52,553 nucleotides of DNA from Thermotoga sp. (GTDB lineage: Bacteria > Thermotogota > Thermotogae > Thermotogales > Thermotogaceae). The notes beneath the pieces were generated by a model. It did no database searches. It worked only from the letters and a program-made list of their open reading frames with translations, and was not told where the DNA came from. Both the position numbers and the translations under genes were made by a program. Shown piece after piece: positions 14,905 through 24,203 of the stretch (within the stretch, counting starts at the first letter, position 1; each line of letters starts with the position of its first letter). Location of the stretch: the NCBI RefSeq assembly GCF_021162145.1, contig NZ_JAGGZH010000010.1:1-52553 (forward strand), given 5' to 3'.

Positions 14905-15662
14905 CTGTATCCATACTGGGTGCAGGATGTATAGGGGGATCCATGGCTTTGGCTTTGAAAGAAAAACATCACATCAAAACCTTCGATCACAACGAAGAGG
15001 TTTTGGCCTCTTTGAAAAAAGAAGGAATAGAAGTTGTCGACGATCGTGAGAATCTCTACGACGCGGATCTTCTGATTCTTGCTCTTCCTATGAATGTAGA
15101 GGAACGTTTTCTGAGGGAAACAAATTTCGAAGGAAAGATCTTGGACGTGGCGAGCGTAAAGACACCCTTTGTGGAGATAGCAAGAGAGAGAAAGTTGAAC
15201 TTCATCGGTGGACATCCCATGGCAGGAAACGAAAGGAGGGGAAAAGCAGGTTGGGATCCTAGGATGTTCGAAAGAAGGATCTTCTTTCTCTGCTCTCTCG
15301 ATGGAAAAAAAGACGATATCGTTGAAGACATTGTGAAGGATCTTGGGGCCAATCCCGTTTGGGTAGATTACAGAAGACACGACGAGATCGTCGCCGCTGT
15401 AAGCCACGTGCAATACCTGATCTCCCTGAGTGCTCGATTCGTGGGGAAACCCTTCGAAGGGTACGCAGGGCCCGGTTATCAGTCGAACACGAGGCTCTCA
15501 AAACAAAACATGGAAATGGCACTGGATATGATCAGATATAATAAAGAAAACATCCTCAGATACCTTGAGAACGCAAAAAGTTTCCTGAACACCCTCTATA
15601 TCTTTATAGAGACGGAAGACTTTGAAGGCTTAGAGAAAGCCATAAGGGAAGTGATAGCGTGA
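14901..15662 (+). CDS. tyrA: Prephenate dehydrogenase
   Basis: Converts prephenate to 4-hydroxyphenylpyruvate with NAD, the committed step to Tyr. 253 aa: Rossmann start [19 protein letters not shown], then the substrate region [16 protein letters not shown] and the family segment around [13 protein letters not shown]. No ACT domain follows, so feedback control by Tyr is not evident in this chain. The start is TTG overlapping the aroF stop by 4 bases (TTGA), which couples its translation to aroF. A minority of arogenate dehydrogenases look alike; the cofactor-substrate choice is not proven. Confidence 0.9.
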   Translation: MTVSILGAGCIGGSMALALKEKHHIKTFDHNEEVLASLKKEGIEVVDDRENLYDADLLILALPMNVEERFLRETNFEGKILDVASVKTPFVEIARERKLNFIGGHPMAGNERRGKAGWDPRMFERRIFFLCSLDGKKDDIVEDIVKDLGANPVWVDYRRHDEIVAAVSHVQYLISLSARFVGKPFEGYAGPGYQSNTRLSKQNMEMALDMIRYNKENILRYLENAKSFLNTLYIFIETEDFEGLEKAIREVIA

Positions 15663-16924
15663 AGATACTTCCTGCGAAGAAAGTCTCCGGAACACTGGAT
15701 GTTCCTCCGGACAAGTCCATAACCCACAGGGCATTCATTCTTTCAGCTCTCGCGGAGACCGAAAGCACTCTCTACAACCTTCTAAGGTGCCTTGACACGG
15801 AGAGAACATACGATATTCTCAAAACTCTTGGTACGGTGTTCGAAGGAGATTGGGAAAAGATGAAAGTAGTTCCTCGGCCGTTTGTTGAGCCAATCGATCC
15901 CCTCTTCTGTGGAAACTCCGGAACTACCACAAGATTGATGAGTGGTGTGCTTGCCTCACATGAGATGTTCACGATTCTCTATGGAGATCCCTCTCTTTCC
16001 AGAAGACCGATGAGAAGGGTGATGGAACCTCTGGAGATGATGGGAGCGCGCTTCATGGCGAGGCAGAACAACTTCCTTCCTATGGCCATAAAAGGCAATC
16101 ACCTTTCAGGTATCAGTTACAAAACCCCGGTGGCAAGCGCTCAGGTGAAGAGCGCCATTCTTTTGGCTGGACTCAGAGCGAGTGGAAGAACGATCGTCAT
16201 CGAGCCGGCAAAAAGCAGGGATCACACAGAAAGAATGCTCAAGAACCTGGGAGTTCCTGTTGAAGAGGAAGGAACGCGAGTGGTTCTCGAGCCATCTTCC
16301 TTCAAGGGTTTCAAGATGAGAATACCAGGAGATATTTCTTCGGCAGCTTTTTTCATCGTTCTCGGTGCGATTCATCCCAACGCCCGTATAACAATAACGG
16401 AAGTGGGACTGAATCCCACTCGAACTGGTCTTCTCGAAGTCATGAAACTCATGGGTGCGAACGTGGAGTGGGAGATCACAGAAGAAAATCTCGAACCGAT
16501 CGGAGTTGTGAGAGTGGAAACTTCTCCAAACATGAAAGGGATCATCGTACCGAAAGACATGATACCACTCATGATAGATGAACTTCCGCTTGTTGCACTT
16601 CTTGGTGTTTTTGCCAAAGGAGAAACTGTCGTCAGAGGTGCGGAAGAACTGAGGAAAAAGGAGTCGGACAGGATAAAGGTGCTGGTGGAGAACTTCAGAA
16701 GAATCGGTGTAGAGGTAGAGGAATTCAGAGATGGCTTCAAAGTCTCTGGAAAACAGAGAATAAAGGGTGGGGTAGTGGACCCGGAGGGTGACCACAGAAT
16801 GGCGATGCTCTTTTCAATAGCGGGCCTTGTGAGTGAGGAAGGTATTGATGTGAAGAACCACGAGTGTGTGGCTGTTTCGCTTCCAAATTTCTATGAGCTT
16901 CTTGAAAGGGTGATGATGGTATGA
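15659..16924 (+). CDS. aroA: 3-phosphoshikimate 1-carboxyvinyltransferase (EPSP synthase)
   Basis: Joins shikimate 3-phosphate and PEP to EPSP. 421 aa forming two six-fold domains, with [101 protein letters not shown] and [14 protein letters not shown] all in place. GTG start overlapping the tyrA stop by 4 bases (GTGA). Nothing appears missing. Confidence 0.95.
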   Translation: MKILPAKKVSGTLDVPPDKSITHRAFILSALAETESTLYNLLRCLDTERTYDILKTLGTVFEGDWEKMKVVPRPFVEPIDPLFCGNSGTTTRLMSGVLASHEMFTILYGDPSLSRRPMRRVMEPLEMMGARFMARQNNFLPMAIKGNHLSGISYKTPVASAQVKSAILLAGLRASGRTIVIEPAKSRDHTERMLKNLGVPVEEEGTRVVLEPSSFKGFKMRIPGDISSAAFFIVLGAIHPNARITITEVGLNPTRTGLLEVMKLMGANVEWEITEENLEPIGVVRVETSPNMKGIIVPKDMIPLMIDELPLVALLGVFAKGETVVRGAEELRKKESDRIKVLVENFRRIGVEVEEFRDGFKVSGKQRIKGGVVDPEGDHRMAMLFSIAGLVSEEGIDVKNHECVAVSLPNFYELLERVMMV

Positions 16925-17682
16925 GGTTTTGCATCATCGGATATCCGGTGAAACACAGCATATCCCCGCGGCTGTACAACGAGTACTTCAGGAGGGCAGG
17001 AATGAATCACCTGTACGTTATGGAGGAGATATTGCCAAGGGATTTCGATACCGAGATAAAAAGGGTGTTGAAGGAGTACGATGGTTTTAACGTCACCATT
17101 CCACACAAAGAGAGAGTTATGGATTATGTAGATCCCGACGAGAATGCAAGGAGAATAAAAGCAGTCAACTGTGTTTTCTGTGGGAAAGGATACAACACAG
17201 ATTGGTTGGGAGTGGTGAAGTCTTTAGAAGGAACGGAGGTAAAGGAACCCGTCATCGTTGTGGGAGCGGGTGGAGCGGCACGGGCAGTAATCTACGCCCT
17301 CCTTCAGCTGGGGGTTGAGGACATCTGGGTGACAAACAGAACGCTCGAGAGGGCCGAAAATCTGGAGTTTCCTGTAAAAACTTTTTCACTTGATCGTCTC
17401 GATGAAATGGTGAGAAAAGCAAAGAGTTTCTTCAACTCCACTTCCGTTGGTATGAAGGGCGAGAGACTGCCTGTTTCCGACACTTCACTGAAAAACCTGT
17501 ATCTCGTTTACGATGTGATCTATTTCGACACCCCGCTCGTTGTGAAAGCGAAGGAACTTGGTGTGAAACATGTCATAAAGGGAGATCTCATGTTCTACTA
17601 TCAGGCGATGGAGAATCTGAAAGTATGGGGAATATACAACGAGAAGGTTTTCAAAGAAGTGTTCGAGGAGGTTCTGAGATGA
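16921..17682 (+). CDS. aroE: Shikimate dehydrogenase
   Basis: Reduces 3-dehydroshikimate with NADPH. 253 aa: substrate-binding start [17 protein letters not shown], catalytic Lys in [11 protein letters not shown], and the nucleotide-binding [19 protein letters not shown] followed by [12 protein letters not shown]. The Asn/Arg after the second strand (TNRT) fits NADP preference. ATG overlaps the aroA stop by 4 bases, and the aroC start overlaps its own stop by 4. Confidence 0.94.
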   Translation: MRFCIIGYPVKHSISPRLYNEYFRRAGMNHLYVMEEILPRDFDTEIKRVLKEYDGFNVTIPHKERVMDYVDPDENARRIKAVNCVFCGKGYNTDWLGVVKSLEGTEVKEPVIVVGAGGAARAVIYALLQLGVEDIWVTNRTLERAENLEFPVKTFSLDRLDEMVRKAKSFFNSTSVGMKGERLPVSDTSLKNLYLVYDVIYFDTPLVVKAKELGVKHVIKGDLMFYYQAMENLKVWGIYNEKVFKEVFEEVLR

Positions 17683-18809
17683 AGATCACAATAGCAGGGG
17701 ATTCCCACGGAAAGTGCATGGTTGCGATTCTGGAGGGTATCCCTGCTGGGGTAAGAATCGATGAAGATCTCATAAGGAACGATCTTTTCAGGAGAAGAAA
17801 CTGTTACGGTAGAGGGGAGAGGATGAAAATAGAGGAAGATGCGTTCGAAATAGTTTCAGGATTGTGGAAAGGTGTCACAACGGGTGCTCCGGTGACGATC
17901 CTCGTTCCTAACAGGGCAGGGAACCCTGTGAAGGATGTTCGAAGTGTTCCAAGACCTGGGCATATCGATTACGCTGCATGGGTGAAATACAAACTTCCAG
18001 ACCTGAACGTCTACGTGGAGCGATCCAGTGCGAGGTGGACGGTGGCACTCACAGCGGCGGGGGCTCTTTTGAAGAGTCTTCTCAGAGAGTTCGGTATCGA
18101 AGTACTCGGATTCGTCACTAGACTCGGAGGTGTGGAGGCAAAGGACATCCCGAACGATTTCGAGGAACTGAAGAGAAAGAGGAACGAGTCTGAGGTTTTC
18201 TGTCCAGATCCTGTGGCAACGAAGGAAATGATCGTCGAGATCGACAGGGCAAAAAGAGAGGGGAACACTCTCGGTGGCAAGGTGAGGGTCGTTGCAAAAG
18301 GGATTCCCGCAGGTATCGGGAGTTATTCGGACCTGTTCAAAAAACTCGATTCGAAGATAGGTTCACTCTTTTTCACCATTCCTGCTGTTAAGGGTGTAGT
18401 GGTGGGAAATGAAGAGATGTGGTATGGGTTTGACTACCTGGACGAGTTCGAGATCCTGGATGGGAAGATTCGAAGAAAGACGAACAACTTGGGTGGAATA
18501 GAAGGTGGGATTTCTAACGGTGAAGATATCTGGGTGAACGTCTACGTGAAGCCCATTCCCACTACGGGGAAACCTCTGGATTCCGTTGATCTGCGAGCGA
18601 TGAAGCCCGAAAAAACACCGTACGTGAGATCGGATGTGACTGCTGTGCCTCCCGCTTCCGTTGTATGTGAAGCGGCTCTCGCTGTAGTGCTCTCAGACGT
18701 TTTGCTCGATCACCTGGGTGAGGGAAACATCAACGACCTGAAAAGGAGGTTCGAGAATGAGGATCTTCCTCGTTGGGATGATGGGTTCTGGAAAGAGCAC
18801 GATAGGTAA
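17679..18809 (+). CDS. aroC: Chorismate synthase
   Basis: Eliminates phosphate from EPSP giving chorismate, using reduced FMN. 376 aa beginning [20 protein letters not shown] with the conserved GDSHG; RRRNCYGRGERMKIE, RPGHIDYAAWVKY, ERSSARWTVALTAAGA, NLGGIEGGISNGEDI and RSDVTAVPPASVVCEA follow. The start at 17679 is the one that begins at the family N-terminus and overlaps aroE as ATGA; the open frame upstream is shadow. Its last 53 bases overlap aroKB in another frame, giving an atypical acidic, Trp-containing tail (RWDDGFWKEHDR). Confidence 0.95.
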   Translation: MKITIAGDSHGKCMVAILEGIPAGVRIDEDLIRNDLFRRRNCYGRGERMKIEEDAFEIVSGLWKGVTTGAPVTILVPNRAGNPVKDVRSVPRPGHIDYAAWVKYKLPDLNVYVERSSARWTVALTAAGALLKSLLREFGIEVLGFVTRLGGVEAKDIPNDFEELKRKRNESEVFCPDPVATKEMIVEIDRAKREGNTLGGKVRVVAKGIPAGIGSYSDLFKKLDSKIGSLFFTIPAVKGVVVGNEEMWYGFDYLDEFEILDGKIRRKTNNLGGIEGGISNGEDIWVNVYVKPIPTTGKPLDSVDLRAMKPEKTPYVRSDVTAVPPASVVCEAALAVVLSDVLLDHLGEGNINDLKRRFENEDLPRWDDGFWKEHDR

Positions 18810-20235
18810 AAAAGTAGCGGACGTACTCGATCTTGAGTTCGTGGACATGGACGCTGAGATAGAAAGAAGGGAAAAGAGAAGCATCAACCGAATCTTCGAA
18901 GAAGATGGAGAAGAATACTTCAGACTGAGAGAAAAGGCCCTTTTGAAAGAGCTCGTTCAAAAAGACAATATCGTGGTGTCAACGGGTGGAGGAGTGGTTC
19001 TTGATCCGGAAAGCAGAGAACTTTTGAAGAAAGAAAAGACACTTTTCCTCTATGCTCCTCCCGAAGTGTTGATCGAGAGAGTTACGGAAGAGAACAGACC
19101 CCTCCTCAAGGAGGGTAAAGAGAAAATATACGAGATTTGGGAAGGAAGAAAGCATTTTTACGCGGAGTTCAGAAGAATCGATACTTCCAGGCTGAATGAG
19201 TGGGAAACGACAGCACTCGTCGTTCTGGAAGCACTCGATGGAAAGGAAGTGTTGGTGATAGAAAAACCCCATCGTGTGGAGATCGTCCTTGGAGGCTTCA
19301 AAAGAGTTAGGGATGAAGAACTGGTCTTCACTACAGAGAGAGTTGAAAAGATTTACGGAAGGTACCTTCCAGAAAGGAGGTTGCTCTTTCCAGATGGAGA
19401 AGCCGTGAAGAGTCTAGAACACGTTACAAGAGCTTACTACGAACTTGTGAAGATGGACTTTCCAAGGGACAAAGTCATTGTCGGTGTCGGGGGAGGAGCC
19501 CTCACAGATTTTACCGGCTTTGTGGCCAGCACTTTCAAGAGGGGTGTGGGACTCTCCTTCTACCCAACTACCCTTCTCGCTCAGGTTGATGCCTCCGTTG
19601 GGGGAAAGAACGCCATCGATTTTGCAGGAGTGAAGAACATCATCGGAACTTTCAGAATGCCTGATTATGTGATCATAGATCCTGTCGTAGCACTCTCCAT
19701 GGACGAAGGTAGGTTTGAAGAGGGTGTGGTAGAAGCCTTCAAGATGACCCTCCTCTCCGGAAAGGGATTGGACCTCTTCGATGATCCGGAGAAGATAGAA
19801 AAGAGAAGTCTCAGAGTTCTCAGTGAGATGGTGAAGATATCCGTGGAAGAGAAGGCAAAGATAGTGGTGGAAGATCCCTACGATAAAGTGTTGAGACATG
19901 CTCTGAACCTGGGTCACACACTGGGGCATGTCTACGAGATGCTGGAAGAGGTCCCCCACGGTATAGCAGTGGCCTGGGGGCTCGAGAAAGAGACGATGTA
20001 CCTGTACAGAAAGGGGATAGTTCCAAAGGAGACCTTGAAGTGGATCGTTGAGAGAATAAAGCAGATCGTACCGATCCCGGTTCCGGCCATCGACAGAGAG
20101 AAGGCTAGAAATCTGATTCTGAACGACAAAAAAATCCTGAAAGGGTCCAGGGTGCGACTTCCTTACGTGAGAGAGATCGGAAAGGTGGAGTTTCTGGAAG
20201 TGGATCCCCTCGAACTTCTGGAGGTGGTAGATTGA
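18757..20235 (+). CDS. aroKB: Shikimate kinase - 3-dehydroquinate synthase fusion
   Basis: One 492-aa chain with two shikimate enzymes. Residues 1-about 165 are shikimate kinase (P-loop GMMGSGKS at 7-14, VDMDAEIERR, STGGGVVLD, TEENRPLL). Residues about 168-492 are dehydroquinate synthase (PDGEAVKSLEHV, GVGGGALTDFTGFVAST, PTTLLAQVDASVGGKNAIDF, LNLGHTLGH). The two catalyse steps 5 and 2 of the pathway, so the fusion links non-consecutive reactions. The ATG follows AAGGAGGTTCGAG inside the end of aroC. The order kinase-synthase is seen in Thermotogales from memory; it is not the bifunctional order of most bacteria, which keep the genes separate. Confidence 0.94.
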   Translation: MRIFLVGMMGSGKSTIGKKVADVLDLEFVDMDAEIERREKRSINRIFEEDGEEYFRLREKALLKELVQKDNIVVSTGGGVVLDPESRELLKKEKTLFLYAPPEVLIERVTEENRPLLKEGKEKIYEIWEGRKHFYAEFRRIDTSRLNEWETTALVVLEALDGKEVLVIEKPHRVEIVLGGFKRVRDEELVFTTERVEKIYGRYLPERRLLFPDGEAVKSLEHVTRAYYELVKMDFPRDKVIVGVGGGALTDFTGFVASTFKRGVGLSFYPTTLLAQVDASVGGKNAIDFAGVKNIIGTFRMPDYVIIDPVVALSMDEGRFEEGVVEAFKMTLLSGKGLDLFDDPEKIEKRSLRVLSEMVKISVEEKAKIVVEDPYDKVLRHALNLGHTLGHVYEMLEEVPHGIAVAWGLEKETMYLYRKGIVPKETLKWIVERIKQIVPIPVPAIDREKARNLILNDKKILKGSRVRLPYVREIGKVEFLEVDPLELLEVVD

Positions 20236-20669
20236 AGCTGCTCGTTGTGAACGGACCGAATCTGAACATGTTAGGAAAGAGAGACAAGAGTGTATATGGA
20301 AGTTTCGCGTACGATGAGCTGGTGAAGATGATAGAGGATTGGTCGAGAGAAAACAACGTGGAGGTGGAGGTCTTCCAGTCCAATCACGAGGGAGAGATCG
20401 TGGACAGGTTGCACAGACTCGACTTCGACGGCTTAGTCATAAACCCCGGCGCGTTCACGCACTACAGCTACGCCATAAGGGATGCCCTCGAGATCGTGAG
20501 AGTGCCGAAGGTTGAGGTTCACATATCGAACATACACAGAAGGGAAGAGTTCAGAAGAAAGAGTGTTACGGCAGAGGTCTGTGACGGTCAGATCAGCGGC
20601 CTTGGGGTTTATGGGTACATACTCGCACTAGAGTACGTGAAAAAAGTCTCCTCTGAAAGCACCGATTAA
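20232..20669 (+). CDS. aroQ: Type II 3-dehydroquinate dehydratase
   Basis: Dehydrates 3-dehydroquinate. 145 aa with the type II signatures VNGPNLNMLGKRDKSVYG (N-terminus with catalytic Tyr), FQSNHEGEIVDRLH, INPGAFTHYSYAIRDAL and VEVHISNIHRREEFRRKS. The start is TTG overlapping the aroKB stop by 4 bases. It is the last gene of the operon; its 3' end overlaps the converging exporter gene by 42 bases and no terminator is visible after it. Confidence 0.95.
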   Translation: MKLLVVNGPNLNMLGKRDKSVYGSFAYDELVKMIEDWSRENNVEVEVFQSNHEGEIVDRLHRLDFDGLVINPGAFTHYSYAIRDALEIVRVPKVEVHISNIHRREEFRRKSVTAEVCDGQISGLGVYGYILALEYVKKVSSESTD

Positions 20670-21251
20670 AAAGTAAACACCAAATCCTATCAGGATCATA
20701 GATGTTGATACGAGAACGATCCTGTACACACCTTTCCATGAAGGTTTCGTGAAAAGCTGTCCAACAACACCTAGAAGGGTGTACCAGGTTATGTCCGAAA
20801 GTATATGACCCAAATAGAACAGAAGAACACCGAGGAAAAGTTGTTCTCTTGCCCGGAAAAGAAAAGCACTCCCAACCGAAAACCACCAGAGAAGAAAATA
20901 GGGATTTGAAAGAGAAACGAGTGCCCCTTGAACAGGGAGTGAAAGTTTGGAGTTTCCGGTATTAGCGCTCAAGGATAGGTCTTTTACCTCATAAAGCTGG
21001 GAGATTCCCATGTACACAAGAAAGGCTCCTCCTATCAGTGAAATCACCTTCATGAGGAAAGGAGGAATCGTCTGAACACCAACCAGCAGTAACAGAACCA
21101 GGAGTGCTTCCAGAAGAACATGGCCTGTTATCAATTTCAGGGGCGCTTTCCAATCTTTTGTGCTTCTGGAGATAGCGATGGCCATTAAAGGACCCGGTGC
21201 CATCGCACCGGAAAGTCCAACGAGAAAACTTCCAAAGAATATGGAAAGCAT
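20628..21251 (-). CDS. LysE/RhtB-family amino acid exporter
   Basis: A 207-aa inner-membrane exporter with about six helices, starting MLSIFFGSFLVGLSGAMAPGPLMAIAIS with the GPL motif usual for LysE/RhtB. The ATG at 21251 has GAGAGG upstream; a GTG at 21290 is possible but has a poor ribosome site. It follows the ABC permease gene by 42 bases on the same strand. Its tail overlaps the end of aroQ. Members export basic, branched or other amino acids; an aromatic substrate is suggested only by the neighbour and cannot be concluded. Confidence 0.85.
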   Translation of the reverse strand: MLSIFFGSFLVGLSGAMAPGPLMAIAISRSTKDWKAPLKLITGHVLLEALLVLLLLVGVQTIPPFLMKVISLIGGAFLVYMGISQLYEVKDLSLSANTGNSKLSLPVQGALVSLSNPYFLLWWFSVGSAFLFRAREQLFLGVLLFYLGHILSDITWYTLLGVVGQLFTKPSWKGVYRIVLVSTSMILIGFGVYFLIGAFRGDFFHVL

Positions 21252-21293
21252 ACTTTTTTTCCTCTCGAGAATTTTGAAGAATTTTACCACGAA

Positions 21294-22508
21294 TCACTCG
21301 TATCTCAAAGCTTCTATTGGACTCAATCTGGAGGCTCTGTACGCAGGATAGAACCCAAAGAACAACCCGACACTTGCGGAGACGCCGAAAGCAATGATTA
21401 CGGAGAGGGGATCCACGACGGCCTTCAACCCATAAGAACTTCCGAAGGCACTAACGATCGTATTCGAACCCAGTATTCCCAGGGCGACTCCTATAACACC
21501 GGCAACGAACGTAATCGCGACACTTTCCACGAGAAATTCAAGGAGGATTCTGAGTCTCGAAGCACCTATCGCCATCTTTATACCTATTTCTCTGGTTCTT
21601 TCAACAACAGACACCAGCATGATGTTCATGATGCCTATGCCCCCGACGACCAGTGATACGGCGGCGATGGCAACAAGAACGAGGTTGATAATGGAGATAC
21701 TCTCGGACATCACGTTCAGAATAGCCTGCTGACTGATGATGTTGTAGTAACTCTCCTCTTCGTGGAACTTGGTGTAAAGCAAGTGGTCTATTTCCATGAC
21801 GGCCCTTTGAGCAACATCCGGTGATTTACTCGTCGCAAGGATCATCGAGATCTTTCCGTGAGTCTGGAAAACTCTGAACTTTCCCGTTTCGTAGGGGATG
21901 AGGATCATGTTGTCCGGATTGAACATGAGAATGCTACCCGTTCTTTCGAAGACACCAATGATTTCGAAGACGAGTTTTCTGTTTCCCTGGGCGAGGTATA
22001 TCTTCCTCCCCACAGGGTTCTCATTTTCGAAGAGGTTGTACGCTACCTCTTGACCAATGATGGCTACGTTTGCTGTGCCGTCTTCCTGTGTGAAAGTTCT
22101 ACCGAAGGAGACCTTCAGATTCAGTATCTGGAATATCTCGTAAGGTGCGGCGTAGACGTTTGCCCTTGAGTTCGTTTTTCCGTACTGGACAAGGAAGTTT
22201 CCGTTCACAAGACCGATGGCTTTCTCAACACTGGGACACATGTTCAGAATATCTGACACGTCTTCTTCGTTGAGGGATTCTACGGACTGGGCTATCGTGC
22301 CTCCTCTTCCTCCAACAAACCCGGGTGTGACCATGATGATGTTCGATCCAAGGGAGGTGAGTCTTTCGGTCACACTCTCCCTCATACCAGCACCGAGTGA
22401 CATCACCATGATGACAGCGGCCACTCCGATCACAATGCCAAGCATGGAGAGGAACGTCCTCATCTTGTTGGCAAACAGAGATCTCAGGACCTCTTTAAGT
22501 ATCTCCAT
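21294..22508 (-). CDS. MacB-type ABC transporter permease
   Basis: A 404-aa FtsX-family permease: one N-terminal transmembrane helix (FLSMLGIVIGVAAVIMVMSLGAG), a large periplasmic domain (about 45-270, the MacB core) and three C-terminal helices with GGIGIMNIMLVSVVERTREIGIKMAIGA, the usual family signature. The chosen ATG at 22508 has GAGGTG six bases upstream; an in-frame GTG lies three codons earlier. It overlaps the ATPase gene by 14 bases. Unlike E. coli MacB, the ATPase is a separate chain. Confidence 0.9.
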   Translation of the reverse strand: MEILKEVLRSLFANKMRTFLSMLGIVIGVAAVIMVMSLGAGMRESVTERLTSLGSNIIMVTPGFVGGRGGTIAQSVESLNEEDVSDILNMCPSVEKAIGLVNGNFLVQYGKTNSRANVYAAPYEIFQILNLKVSFGRTFTQEDGTANVAIIGQEVAYNLFENENPVGRKIYLAQGNRKLVFEIIGVFERTGSILMFNPDNMILIPYETGKFRVFQTHGKISMILATSKSPDVAQRAVMEIDHLLYTKFHEEESYYNIISQQAILNVMSESISIINLVLVAIAAVSLVVGGIGIMNIMLVSVVERTREIGIKMAIGASRLRILLEFLVESVAITFVAGVIGVALGILGSNTIVSAFGSSYGLKAVVDPLSVIIAFGVSASVGLFFGFYPAYRASRLSPIEALRYE

Positions 22509-23199
22509 ACACAACACCTCGGTGTTCTACATCCTCTATCTTTCCGTCCCTTATTCTCACGATGCACGTGCCTTCATTCACCATCTCGAGGTTGTGGGTA
22601 ACAACGACCAGGGTCTTTCCCATCTCGTGAAGTTTTTTGAAGAGTTCCAGAATCTCTTCTCCTGTCTTCGTATCAAGGTTTCCTGTTGGCTCGTCCGCGA
22701 GGATGAAAACGGGATCGTTCGCCAGAGCCCTTGCTATCGCTACCCTCTGTTGCTGACCACCTGAGAGCTGGTTGGGACGGTGGTAGAGTCGATCGCCAAG
22801 CCCGACAAGTTCCAGCAGTTCTTTTGCCCTTTTCCTTCTTTCTTTCGCTGGCACGCCTGCGTATATCATAGGAAGTTCCACGTTCTCCAGAGCGTTGAGG
22901 CGCGGAAGAAGGTTGTAACTTTGAAAGACGAATCCGATCTTTCTGTTTCTGACCTGGGCAAGTTTTCTGTCACTCATCTTCGACACATCTTCTCCTTCGA
23001 TGAGCACCCTTCCCCTCGTAGGTCGATCAAGACATCCCAGTATATGAAGGAGTGTGGACTTTCCACTTCCAGAAGGTCCTATTATGATCACGTACTCCCC
23101 CTGAAAGACCTCAAAAGAGACTCCACGAAGAGCTTCCACCTTCACCTCTCCAAGATCGTAGATCTTCCATACATCGACGAGTTCCATCACCTTCTTCAT
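22495..23199 (-). CDS. MacB/LolD-type ABC transporter ATP-binding protein
   Basis: 234-aa nucleotide-binding subunit. Walker A GPSGSGKSTLLHILG, Q-loop FVFQSYNLLPRL, signature LSGGQQQRVAIARALAN, Walker B VFILADEPTGNLD and the switch His in VVVTHNLEMV are complete. The family (MacB, LolD, FtsE) couples ATP use to mechanical opening of a periplasmic tunnel. The ATG overlaps the stop of the membrane fusion gene (ATGA). Confidence 0.94.
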   Translation of the reverse strand: MKKVMELVDVWKIYDLGEVKVEALRGVSFEVFQGEYVIIIGPSGSGKSTLLHILGCLDRPTRGRVLIEGEDVSKMSDRKLAQVRNRKIGFVFQSYNLLPRLNALENVELPMIYAGVPAKERRKRAKELLELVGLGDRLYHRPNQLSGGQQQRVAIARALANDPVFILADEPTGNLDTKTGEEILELFKKLHEMGKTLVVVTHNLEMVNEGTCIVRIRDGKIEDVEHRGVVYGDT

Positions 23200-24203
23200 C
23201 TTGTTCGTCCTCCTCTGGGACTGAATATCGGAAGTCCCTGTCTTGTTCTCAGTCTTTGAATTTCCTGCTGGGATGGAATGAGAAGGAGGACATCTCCTTC
23301 GGAGATTCCTTTTTTGATCTCTATTCTGTCGTTCACTTCTTCTCCGATCTCCACGTACACCTTCTGGGGTCCCTCAGGTGTTTGCTTCATTACGTAGTAC
23401 CCGCTCTGGTCCTGCCTGACTGCTTCTCTGGGAACGAGGAAAGAACTGGTTGCTTCCTTCACGATGATCTCCACGTTACAAGTGAGCCCTGGGATTACAA
23501 TTTCGGGCGGTGTCTGATCGAAAGAAAACTCAACAGGTATCACTGTAACTCCACCTGACGTTTCCGCAACAGGACTGATCCTCTTCACTTGTCCAGTCAG
23601 AGTGAGTCCAAGTTGTTCAAAGGTGAAAACGGCTTTCATTCCTTCTTTGACGTTTTTTAGATCGTATTCGTCGATAGCCCCTTCCACTCTCAGAGTAGCC
23701 GTTTCTACGATTTCAACGATGGCTGTTCCCACGGAAACCCTGTCTCCCTCAGACACGTTAACCGACTGAACCACACCACTCACTGGAGAAATCACAGTGG
23801 TGTTTTCAAGATTCTTTTTTGCCTTCTCCAGATTCAAACGGTTGATCTCAGTAGGTGAGGTTTTGTAGTTGTTCAAGGCGGAAAGATACTCGATCTGATA
23901 GTCCGTGTCGTCTATTTTGGCAATTTTCTGGCCAGCCTGCACGTAATCTCCCTCTTTAACATAGAGTTCCAGAACATCTCCAGAAACCTTGGAAACGACT
24001 CTTCTGGTATCGGCTGTTACACGGCCCACGATTTCAACGATTTCGTTTTCTCTCGTCACAGTGTAGGTGAGATGGACAGGAAGTTGAGTGGAAGTAGCTG
24101 TTTTTTCAGAGACACTCTGAGCGCTGGCTTTGTTCAGAAAGATCACAACGATCAGCAGAACCACCAGTACCGCTATGATCAGCAGTACTATCCATTTCTT
24201 CAA
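23196..24203 (-). CDS. Membrane fusion (MacA/HlyD-type) periplasmic adaptor
   Basis: 335 aa with an N-terminal anchor (IVLLIIAVLVVLLIVVIFL), then lipoyl-like halves (VSGDVLELYVKEGDYVQAGQKIAKIDD and ISPVSGVVQSVNVSEGDRVSVG), a very short alpha hairpin between them (about 100-125), and beta-barrel and membrane-proximal domains. The short hairpin is unusual for a MacA that meets a TolC tip. It overlaps the outer-membrane protein gene before it and the ATPase gene after it by 4 bases each. Confidence 0.88.
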   Translation of the reverse strand: MKKWIVLLIIAVLVVLLIVVIFLNKASAQSVSEKTATSTQLPVHLTYTVTRENEIVEIVGRVTADTRRVVSKVSGDVLELYVKEGDYVQAGQKIAKIDDTDYQIEYLSALNNYKTSPTEINRLNLEKAKKNLENTTVISPVSGVVQSVNVSEGDRVSVGTAIVEIVETATLRVEGAIDEYDLKNVKEGMKAVFTFEQLGLTLTGQVKRISPVAETSGGVTVIPVEFSFDQTPPEIVIPGLTCNVEIIVKEATSSFLVPREAVRQDQSGYYVMKQTPEGPQKVYVEIGEEVNDRIEIKKGISEGDVLLLIPSQQEIQRLRTRQGLPIFSPRGGRTR

